DNA of 33,493 nucleotides from Candidatus Heimdallarchaeota archaeon (GTDB lineage: Archaea > Asgardarchaeota > Heimdallarchaeia > Heimdallarchaeales > Heimdallarchaeaceae), in contig JAAFKJ010000023.1 in assembly GCA_021399395.1 (NCBI GenBank), positions 1 to 33,493 on the forward strand. The letters run 5' to 3'. Below, piece after piece: positions 26,781 to 33,493 of the stretch; position 1 is the first letter of the stretch, and every line of letters begins with the position of its first letter. A program made the position numbers and the translations under genes. The notes under the pieces were generated by a model that was not told where the DNA came from, ran no database searches, and saw nothing but the letters and a program-made list of their open reading frames with translations.

Positions 26781-27527
26781 ATGGTTTGTATGCATTCAGA
26801 CTTTGAAAGAATCTTTAACCAAGCTAGCACTCTTTACAACAAAGGCAGATTCTTAGATGCTATTAAAGAATTGAATGAATTGCTTTCTGTTTCCACGCTT
26901 AGAACAAAGGAAAAACTCGCTGTTAAATTTCTGAAAACACTCTCTTTAACTCAAGAGAAGGAGTATGAAGAAGCTTTAAAGCTTGCAGATTCTATTATAG
27001 AAGAGAGTCAAAATAATAAATTTGATCTTCAAACAGTCGATGGATTATTAGCTAAAGCTGCCATTGAAAATGACAGAAGAGAGATGAATAAGAGTATAAA
27101 ATTGATTAAAGATGCAGAAAAAATCCTAAGAAAAACTACAGAAGGAACCAAGGAGAGCGTAAGCATCAGACAAGCAAACCTACTGAAAATAAAGGGATGG
27201 AGCTTATTGTATGATAATAAAGTAAGTAAATCCCTTGATTGTTTTGAGACGAGAATAGATATCAGTAGAAAGTCTGCAGATAAATTTGGAATTGGTGAGG
27301 CTTTGAATGACACTGGAATTGCTCTGAATTTGCTAGGTGAGTATGAGATGGCTCTGAAATTTCACAAACAAGCTTTGAAAATATTTCAGGAGCTAGATTA
27401 CAGAAATCATATTGGTATGACATGTAAACACATTGCTGATATTTATCAAAATATGGGAGAAACTGAGAAAGCTTCTGAATTTGAAAGAATATACCAATCA
27501 ACACGGAATAAATTCAAAGATAATTAG
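26781..27527 (+). CDS. Short TPR protein related to the large TPR-longin proteins
   Basis: The 248-residue protein (alternative ATG three codons later) is helical. It resembles the N-terminal part of the 23449-25758 protein, for example TLYNKGRFLDAIKELNELLS and LADSIIEESQNN versus LADQIIEEGENH. It has two recognisable TPRs near 178-240 (ALNDTGIALNLLGEYEMALK, HIADIYQNMGETEKASEF). It lacks the longin-like C-terminal domain and stops at the end of a TPR. It could be a truncated paralogue or a stand-alone adaptor. Its stop overlaps the end of the histidine-kinase gene by four bases on the opposite strand. Confidence 0.75.
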   Translation: MVCMHSDFERIFNQASTLYNKGRFLDAIKELNELLSVSTLRTKEKLAVKFLKTLSLTQEKEYEEALKLADSIIEESQNNKFDLQTVDGLLAKAAIENDRREMNKSIKLIKDAEKILRKTTEGTKESVSIRQANLLKIKGWSLLYDNKVSKSLDCFETRIDISRKSADKFGIGEALNDTGIALNLLGEYEMALKFHKQALKIFQELDYRNHIGMTCKHIADIYQNMGETEKASEFERIYQSTRNKFKDN

Positions 27528-29016
27528 CTCTTAGCTATAGCTAGTTTTATTGTAAATATGCTTCCCTTAGGTTCATTATCTGACACTGAAATAGAGCCCC
27601 CAAAAGATTCTAGAACCATTTTAACTAGATATAATCCCATCCCACTAACGCCTTTACCTGTACCTCTATATCCTTGTTGGAAAATAAGTTTTTTCTCCTC
27701 TTCGGAGATACCTTTACCATCATCTTTGATTTGTATCATAACATCACTATTTTCCTGAACTGCTTCTATTATGACTTTTACATCCTTACCTGCATGTTGA
27801 AATGCATTCTGAATAACATTAAAGATGACGGGATAGAGTAACCTATTTGCGTTTACTTTTACATCTTGTGGAAAGGAAACTATTTCAGTATTCTCAAATG
27901 AATCAGTAATATTTGAGACAAAATCTAATTCAATAGGTTGAATTGCTAAGGATTCTAGAAGCATAGATTCAGATTTCAAAGAATCCAATCTCTCAGCTAC
28001 AGTAGTAGTTCGATTAATGACTCTTTCAAGGAAATCTTTCTTACCTGTTTCTTGATACAGATCAATACCACTTTGAATCACAACTAGATCATTTAGCAAA
28101 TCGTGTCTGAGAAGAGAAGTAACTGTAACTAAATCTTTAGCAAAAACGTTCATATCTTCATAAAGAGATTGATATTGTCTTCTCTCTTGATCTATTTCAC
28201 TCACAGAAATTGGTTTCTCATATCTTTCGAAAATGGTAATCAAACCAGTGAGTAATAACGCATAGCTAATATTGAACATATAATCAGGAAAACTTCCGAT
28301 TATGTACATCTCACTTGCTAAGAAGTAACCTTTTAAAGCATCGGCAACAATTTTGAAAATCCATCCACTTCCAATCAGTAACCAAAAATAAGGTTTCTGA
28401 ATCTTCCATTGAAGAAACACAAAAGTAACAGTTATAGCAATAATATCTAGGTCAATTATCAAGATAGCCAGAGTAGTTATGAACAAAGAATATTGCTTAT
28501 TTGGAATAAAAACTTGACTGATTTTTTGAATTGCAGGAGAGAGTGCAAGAAGAGCAACTACAGTAACTAATAAACTTCCTAATTTGAATTGTCTTGAAAC
28601 GTGTTTTTGAGATACTCTAATTTGAGATACTAACAGAATATAGAGTGGTAACATAGCTACTACAGTAACTACTTGAATACTAATATCAAGAGCTACCAAA
28701 CTCTGCTCTGAAAATATCATTTCTCTTTCATTCATGATCAAGAAATGAGACAGAACTTCTGCAATAAAGAACAGAGATAGTGTAAGAGTAAAAGGTAACA
28801 AATATTTTCTATCCAACTTGTTTTTTTTTTTAGTAGAATAACAGCAACAACTACAGTCATGAGAAGAAATACACTCTTCAGAATAGGAACATATGAAGAA
28901 GTAACTTCAGGAGTGAAGAATAGTGGCAAAAAACAGAGAATAAGTGAAAAACCTCCTACCATTGAACTTAGGTTTTGTATCACATGTTCTCTCATATATA
29001 CTAGAATCATCAACAT
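27524..29016 (-). CDS. Membrane sensor histidine kinase, split by an apparent frameshift
   Basis: The main frame (27524-28816, 430 codons from a TTG) has several membrane helices (about residues 5-195). It then has an H-box LLRHDLLNDL with His238, N-box NVIQNAFQHA, G1 IKDDGKGIS and G2 GVSGMGLYL, so the kinase core is complete. A separate upstream frame (28738-29016) encodes two further membrane helices (FSLILCFLPLFFT and FLLMTVVVAVILL). It runs in a different phase into a run of 11 T (A on the coding strand) at 28821-28831. Adding one base there, or removing two, joins the two into a single protein of roughly 490 residues with a continuous membrane sensor region. I therefore annotate one gene. 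The break may be a sequencing error, decay or slippage. No response regulator lies next to it, so it is an orphan kinase. Confidence 0.75.
28821..28831. repeat. 11-base homopolymer (T on plus strand, A on coding strand) at the kinase frameshift
   Basis: A run of 11 T exactly at the boundary between the two out-of-phase halves of the histidine kinase. Twelve or nine bases would restore the frame. Confidence 0.85.
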
Positions 29017-29114
29017 TAGTTTTAACTTTAATCATGACTGCAACAAGCTACTAGATATTTGATATGCAAATGTTAATATTATCTCCAAGGAAATTCACAA
29101 CAGGGTCATCGTAA

Positions 29115-30356
29115 TTGAAGAAAATTTATAGAAGAATATTTGAAGTTTTTTCTCTTCTAGCATTTATTGGTTTAGGAGCTCTACTACCCCTATATTTAGT
29201 TTCAGAAAAACCAACTTCCATTGAGATAAACTCTGATAATGATTTCAAAAAGTACGACCTTCCTGGAGTTGGAACTGCAAATGATCCTTACATACTTGAA
29301 GATTTAACAATTTCTGATCAATCATTTAGAGGAATTTCTATCTCTAATACAAACAAATTCTTTGTTATCCGTAACTGTTACATATTTAGGAATCTGCTAA
29401 ATGGAATTAGATTGGATTCAATTGCTCAAGGAACTGGTTTAATTTATAATAACACAATCGTCGAACATCCTCTAGCTGGAATACTAATTTCAAACAGTCA
29501 TAACATAACGGTTCAATCAAATACAATTATCGAAAGTAAATATATGATATGGCTAAATAATTCTAACCAATGTAATATGATTGATAACAGCTTATATGCA
29601 TATAGACCTCCTCTGGATCAATATTCAATCAAATATAGAGGAATCTACATTTTGAATTCAGAGCAGACTATAATTGAAAATAACTATATCAAAAATGTAG
29701 CCAACGGTATATATGCAATTAATGGGGAATATACTACCATTAACAATAATTTTATCCATATAATAACTCAAACTGGAGTTTTTCTTCTAGATTGTTCATA
29801 CACAGAGATAGAAATGACTACCTGCTTAGATAGTACCTATAGCGGTTTTTACATAAGAGACTCAGATTTTGTTAAATTAAAGAATAGTACAGCTCAAGGT
29901 AGTGAGTTTGGTTTAAGGACATATAATATCGTTAACAATAGTATAGAGTTTAATAGATTCGAGGAAAACGACGAAGGAATGTTAATGTATGGTGAGAGTC
30001 AAAACAATAGCATTTCAAACAATGAATTTACCAACAATGAAGCAATAGGTTTGCGAATAGATTCAGGTAGTGATAATTTAATATATCATAATTCCTTCTT
30101 CTTCAACAACCAATCAGCAGAACTACAAGCAGAAGACAATGGATCAAATAACACATGGTTCGACGAGATCTCATTAACTGGAAATTATTGGCATGGATGG
30201 AATAGTTCTCTAACATATCAGATAATTGGAAGTGCAAATAGTTCTGATCCATATCCGTTAACCAATCCTATTGTTCTTTCTTTATTCTTCGGGATGAATG
30301 AATTCATGTCCAAAAAAATTTATAATCTGGAAGTTCTGATGAAGCTTGTGAATTAG
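29115..30356 (+). CDS. NosD-like right-handed beta-helix protein, membrane-anchored or secreted
   Basis: The 413-residue protein starts with a TTG at 29115 and has a basic N-terminus followed by a hydrophobic segment (about 11-30, FSLLAFIGLGALLPLYLV), a signal or anchor. The body consists of parallel beta-helix repeats rich in Asn (for example GIRLDSIAQGTGLIYNNTIV and NNYIKNVANGIYAINGEYTT). It ends with the family motif GNYWHGWNSS. NosD-type and carbohydrate-binding surface proteins have this pattern. No catalytic residues are clear. The C-terminal segment after the motif is short and lacks the obvious second transmembrane helix often seen. The stop is two bases before the acetamidase start, so the pair is likely co-transcribed. 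Confidence 0.82.
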   Translation: MKKIYRRIFEVFSLLAFIGLGALLPLYLVSEKPTSIEINSDNDFKKYDLPGVGTANDPYILEDLTISDQSFRGISISNTNKFFVIRNCYIFRNLLNGIRLDSIAQGTGLIYNNTIVEHPLAGILISNSHNITVQSNTIIESKYMIWLNNSNQCNMIDNSLYAYRPPLDQYSIKYRGIYILNSEQTIIENNYIKNVANGIYAINGEYTTINNNFIHIITQTGVFLLDCSYTEIEMTTCLDSTYSGFYIRDSDFVKLKNSTAQGSEFGLRTYNIVNNSIEFNRFEENDEGMLMYGESQNNSISNNEFTNNEAIGLRIDSGSDNLIYHNSFFFNNQSAELQAEDNGSNNTWFDEISLTGNYWHGWNSSLTYQIIGSANSSDPYPLTNPIVLSLFFGMNEFMSKKIYNLEVLMKLVN

Positions 30357-30358
30357 AA

Positions 30359-31261
30359 ATGACAGAAGGAAAAACTCATCGTATTTCTATGAAAGATGTT
30401 GTTTTCAAAGCAGATCCTAAGAACCCTGCAGTATTAACAATAGACTCAGGAGATACTGTAATTTTTGAGTGCAGAGATGCTTTCAATCAGACTATTCAAA
30501 AACCAGAAGACCTTCCAATAGATTTTGACATGGAGCAAATCAATCCAGCGACAGGTCCTGTCTATGTGAATGGTGCTGAACCCGGTGATACTTTAGAGGT
30601 ACATATCTTAGAAGTAGATGTGGCTGATCAAGGATCTTGCTGTATTATACCAGATTTTGGCTTTCTAGCACCAGAATATCCAGAGCCATGGACACGAATA
30701 ATACCCATTAAAGACGGTTATGCTGAATTTAGTGATAAGGTGAAAATTCCTATCGATCCATTCCCAGGCACAATAATTGTAGCTCCTACAGAAGTTACAC
30801 ATAATCATGGAACACTTATTCCAAAGGAATATGGTGGGAACATGGATTCAAGAGCTTGTACAGCTGGAACCACTGTTTATTTACCCGTATTTGTTGAAGG
30901 AGCTCTCTTTGGTGTTGGCGATGTTCATGCAGCTCAAGGCGACGGAGAAGTGTGTGGAACAGCTGTAGAAATAGATGCTGATGTAACAATAAAATTAGTC
31001 GTTAACAAACAGAAGAAGATTGAACGACCTCAATATGAAACAGATGAATATTTCATGACTACTGCTTGGGGAGAAACAACTGATGAAGCCTGCAAGATAG
31101 CACTTAGAGACATGGTTAACTGGATTGTTGAAGAAAAAGGGTTAACTAGGGAGGAAGCATATGCTCTTTGTAGTTGTGTTGTAGATATGCGAATTAGTCA
31201 GCTTGTTGATATCACTCCAGGGGTGAGAGCAGTTTTACCTAAGTCTGTATTCATTGAATAG
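30359..31261 (+). CDS. Acetamidase/formamidase family amidohydrolase
   Basis: The 300-residue protein has the acetamidase/formamidase (FmdA_AmdA) pattern. It has an N-terminal VLTIDSGDTVIFECRDAFNQ, then GPVYVNGAEPGDTLEVHILE, a THNHGTLIPKEYGGNMDSRA block and the GVGDVHAAQGDGEVCGTAVE signature (about 191-210). These enzymes hydrolyse short amides, such as formamide and acetamide, to the acid and ammonia, and depend on a metal bound by His and Asp residues in these blocks. The ATG at 30359 is two bases after the previous stop. The family length (about 300-330) is normal. The substrate is not known. Confidence 0.93.
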   Translation: MTEGKTHRISMKDVVFKADPKNPAVLTIDSGDTVIFECRDAFNQTIQKPEDLPIDFDMEQINPATGPVYVNGAEPGDTLEVHILEVDVADQGSCCIIPDFGFLAPEYPEPWTRIIPIKDGYAEFSDKVKIPIDPFPGTIIVAPTEVTHNHGTLIPKEYGGNMDSRACTAGTTVYLPVFVEGALFGVGDVHAAQGDGEVCGTAVEIDADVTIKLVVNKQKKIERPQYETDEYFMTTAWGETTDEACKIALRDMVNWIVEEKGLTREEAYALCSCVVDMRISQLVDITPGVRAVLPKSVFIE

Positions 31262-31347
31262 ATAACAAAACATATACAGGATTTGCAATAAGAAATCCTG
31301 AAACTCTTCTTCTCTAGAAAGGTTTTTAATTTCTATTTACTAGAATT

Positions 31348-31357
31348 AAGGAGTGAT
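31348..31357 (+). promoter_or_regulatory. Strong ribosome-binding site (AAGGAGTGAT) before the GNAT gene
   Basis: AAGGAGTGAT ends three bases before the ATG at 31361, with the GGAG core seven bases away, close to a full match to the archaeal anti-Shine-Dalgarno. It firmly supports that start. A TATA-like TTTTTAATT lies near 31323-31331. Confidence 0.65.
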
Positions 31358-31360
31358 AAT

Positions 31361-32188
31361 ATGTCACAAAAAGATAAAGAAATACTTGATGTAATTGAGT
31401 CCTCAATGTTTATGTATAATCCAGTTGAAGGAGTTATTGACGATTATCCTCATGATTCAATCAAAGGTTCTGTTTGTCCAATGGTAGATCACGAGGAATT
31501 TAATCTTGTAGGCGGGGCAAGATTATCAGACGATGAAGTAGATAAAGCAATATCTGAACTGCTGGAATATTATCAAACAAAAGGTCTTACAACTGTTGGT
31601 TGGATACTATCTCCTCAATCTCAACCTTCTAATTTAGAGGAGAAGCTGATAGAATTTGATTTTACTAAGGAAATATCTGTTTTAGGTATGGTAAGATCTG
31701 TTAGTAAGCCATTAGAGATAGAGACTACGGATGAATTTGACATTAAAATATACAGAAATGAAGAAGCCGTTGAACTCATAAAATCTCAAGAAATGAAAGA
31801 TTTGTATGAGAATGCTTACGGTGCTCCCAAGGGGTCAGCGCAGATATTCGATCTTATAGGCGATAGATTCAAAGGTATTGATTATACAGTGTATGTCGCA
31901 TATGAAAGAGAAGAAAACAAACCAGTGGCTTTCAGTGCAATAGCACCAATACCTAACACTAACTCTGCAGTTCTGAATGGAGCAGCTACTCTTCCTGAAT
32001 ACAGAAGAAGAGGGCTTTATTCTACATTTTTGAAACTAAGATACGAAAACGCAAAAGAGAAAGGTCTTGATCATCTTATCATTCAAGCCAAGGAAGCAAC
32101 GTCTGCTCCAATAGCTGCAAAGAATGGTTTTGAAAAAGTATGTGAAATGCCAATATATGTTTGGAGAGCAGAGAAAACTGAGCAATAA
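31361..32188 (+). CDS. GNAT-family N-acetyltransferase
   Basis: The 275-residue protein has an N-terminal region (about 1-120) of no clear match and a C-terminal GNAT domain (about 125-270). Its acetyl-CoA motif is TLPEYRRRGLYSTFLKLRYE (about 211-230), followed by the typical LDHLIIQAKEATSAPIAAKN and the final GFEK strand. The acceptor substrate is unknown. It has its own promoter-like region and ends in a T-run, so it appears monocistronic. Confidence 0.88.
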   Translation: MSQKDKEILDVIESSMFMYNPVEGVIDDYPHDSIKGSVCPMVDHEEFNLVGGARLSDDEVDKAISELLEYYQTKGLTTVGWILSPQSQPSNLEEKLIEFDFTKEISVLGMVRSVSKPLEIETTDEFDIKIYRNEEAVELIKSQEMKDLYENAYGAPKGSAQIFDLIGDRFKGIDYTVYVAYEREENKPVAFSAIAPIPNTNSAVLNGAATLPEYRRRGLYSTFLKLRYENAKEKGLDHLIIQAKEATSAPIAAKNGFEKVCEMPIYVWRAEKTEQ

Positions 32189-32191
32189 TAC

Positions 32192-32207
32192 TTTTTTTTC
32201 TTTTTTT
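32192..32207 (+). terminator. T-rich terminator after the GNAT gene
   Basis: TTTTTTTTCTTTTTTT starts four bases after the stop codon at 32186-32188, between this gene and a convergent GNAT gene. Confidence 0.6.
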
Positions 32208-32246
32208 ATTAACTATAAATCCAAGAAGTTGAAGTAAAGGTATACT

Positions 32247-33275
32247 TTACTCAACAATTAATTTTAGACCCAATAGGTGCATTGTTTCAATAATTGTAAA
32301 ATCATAGTCTAAGCATACAGATTTTTGCCCTTCATCGGAAGTTCTAAGTTCTACAATTGTGTTTTGCTTAAAAGTAAAATTGTTTTTAACATAGATAAGA
32401 CCATAAGTCAACAGAGGTTTAGTCAATAATTCTCTATGATTAGAATCAAGCATTAATTCGACTCTATGAGGTGATCCTTCTTTACGTGCAAGGTTTACTT
32501 GAAGTGTTCCAATAAGGAAATCTTCATGATGGATTGTCCATTGACTGATTTTCATTTTAATGAAAAGCTTGACTATTGGACGTATTAATTTTATTAATAG
32601 TGATTTATGATATTTCTTCTTATTAATAGGCTGAAATAATAGCGTTTCTTCAGGAGTAGATCTAATATCCAGTTCATACCGGCTTTGATTGGTTTTTCTA
32701 TTTCTTTTTAGTTCTCTAAAATCATATTCTTTAGGTAAGATTATTGGAACGATTGAAGATAATTGCTCGTGTTCTAATTTGTATCTCAAAACACTGTCAT
32801 AATGAACAAATTCTAGACTTCTATACAAGTTGTACGCTGGCTTATTTATTTCCTTAACTTCTAGAACACATAGTTTAGCTCCTAATTCCTTTGCATGATC
32901 AACTGCTAGTGTAACGAGTTTTCTAGCTAATCCTTTTCTCCGATAATCAGGATGAGTAGCGACCATTGATATTTCCCAATAATAGATGCTATAACTGAGA
33001 TTAACAGAAGCAATGATTCTTCCTTCAGAATTTTCTATTACAAAACCATCTAAAGTGTGTTTGAAGTTTTTATTGAATAACCCCATAATCTTGAAGAATG
33101 GTAGAAATGATTTATACTCATCAAAGACATTTTTCATTTCCAAACCTTTAGATTCTAGTTCTTCCTCAAAAACCAATCCAAGTAGCTCTGAAACATTCTC
33201 GTGGTCTTCTTCGAAGTTCCATGTTCGCAAAATTAGTTCTTCACCGTTGATTTCTAGCTTTTCTTCATAAGACAT
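32247..33275 (-). CDS. GNAT-family N-acetyltransferase with extended C-terminus
   Basis: The 342-residue protein has a GNAT domain in the first 170 residues, with HPDYRRKGLARKLVTLAVDH and GAKLCVLEVKEINKPAYNLY (acetyl-CoA site). A C-terminal region of about 170 residues (from PIILPKEYDFRELKRNRKTN) is only weakly related and may be a second, degenerate GNAT-like half. The substrate is unknown. A 218-bp AT-rich stretch right of the start contains an inverted repeat but no other gene. Confidence 0.85.
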   Translation of the reverse strand: MSYEEKLEINGEELILRTWNFEEDHENVSELLGLVFEEELESKGLEMKNVFDEYKSFLPFFKIMGLFNKNFKHTLDGFVIENSEGRIIASVNLSYSIYYWEISMVATHPDYRRKGLARKLVTLAVDHAKELGAKLCVLEVKEINKPAYNLYRSLEFVHYDSVLRYKLEHEQLSSIVPIILPKEYDFRELKRNRKTNQSRYELDIRSTPEETLLFQPINKKKYHKSLLIKLIRPIVKLFIKMKISQWTIHHEDFLIGTLQVNLARKEGSPHRVELMLDSNHRELLTKPLLTYGLIYVKNNFTFKQNTIVELRTSDEGQKSVCLDYDFTIIETMHLLGLKLIVE

Positions 33276-33430
33276 ATTTACACCTTGAAATACTATAACT
33301 AAATTATCTATGAATTGACTCTATTAAGTTGTTTTACTACCAATTAGTTTAACTCTAATACAGAATAGTAAATAGTTAGAATCTTTCAGCTTACAGCTAG
33401 AAGTAACAGTTTTATGATGCGGTTTTGTCA

Positions 33431-33449
33431 TCTTGTCATATAGACAAGA
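33431..33449. promoter_or_regulatory. Inverted repeat near the right edge
   Basis: TCTTGTC-ATATA-GACAAGA has perfect 7-bp arms separated by five bases. It lies 156 bases from the GNAT start at 33275 and could be an operator for that gene or for a gene beyond the right edge. Confidence 0.4.
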
Positions 33450-33493
33450 ACGGTTAAATATCTTTCTCAGAGTTCATCATATAGAGTTATGCA

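Noticed and set aside
28738..29016. Upstream two-helix frame as an independent small membrane protein
   Set aside because: It runs into the homopolymer out of phase with the kinase and joins it if one base is added, so it is more likely the kinase N-terminus.
1..33493. CRISPR arrays, tRNA and rRNA genes
   Set aside because: No regularly spaced direct repeats and no cloverleaf or rRNA-like stretches were seen by eye; a covariance-model scan was not possible.

Overview
The window is about 33.5 kb of AT-rich DNA, densely packed with genes on both strands. It looks archaeal. Several genes have TATA-like boxes about 25-35 bases before a short leader, TTG and GTG starts are common, and T-runs follow several stop codons. 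The gene content is lokiarchaeal/heimdallarchaeal in flavour: long TPR proteins ending in a small longin/roadblock-like domain, NosD-type beta-helix surface proteins, and paired COG3580/COG3581 CoA-dehydratase-type proteins. An Asgard archaeon of the Heimdallarchaeia type is my best guess. This is inference from gene style, not a marker-gene assignment, and no rRNA, tRNA or CRISPR array was seen.

Left part (1-9.7 kb, all minus strand): a TnpB gene that runs off the left edge, a GH38 alpha-mannosidase, a TPR plus helix-hairpin-helix protein, a large TPR protein with a longin-like tail, and an MMPL/RND transporter. A divergent 270-bp intergenic region carrying two perfect palindromes separates these from a plus-strand group (9.9-14.6 kb). 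That group is a polytopic membrane protein with an internal zinc ribbon, a haemolysin-III/PAQR protein, an unknown protein with a CxxC...HxC motif, and an M28-fold protein that has lost most of its zinc ligands.

Middle part (14.6-21.4 kb): amino-acid metabolism. A class I/II aminotransferase lies divergent to an ornithine-cyclodeaminase-family enzyme. A small Cys4 protein, a decayed kelch-repeat gene and a MalY/PatB-type C-S lyase follow. Next is a two-gene operon for the COG3580/COG3581 proteins, without the ATPase activator that usually accompanies them.

Right part (21.4-33.3 kb): a ZmaR-like GNAT with a TPR tail, a HEAT-repeat protein, a second TPR-longin protein, a Cys-rich exported protein, and a short TPR protein. 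These are followed by a membrane sensor histidine kinase split by a frameshift at an 11-base homopolymer, a NosD-like beta-helix protein next to an acetamidase/formamidase, and two more GNAT acetyltransferases.

The main themes are a local family of modular TPR proteins (four members, three kinds of C-terminus), several degenerating or repurposed genes (kelch pseudogene, dead M28, split kinase), and possible regulators of membrane transport. I see no single obvious defence or biosynthetic system. The strongest leads are the TPR family, the pseudo-peptidase and the activator-less dehydratase pair.
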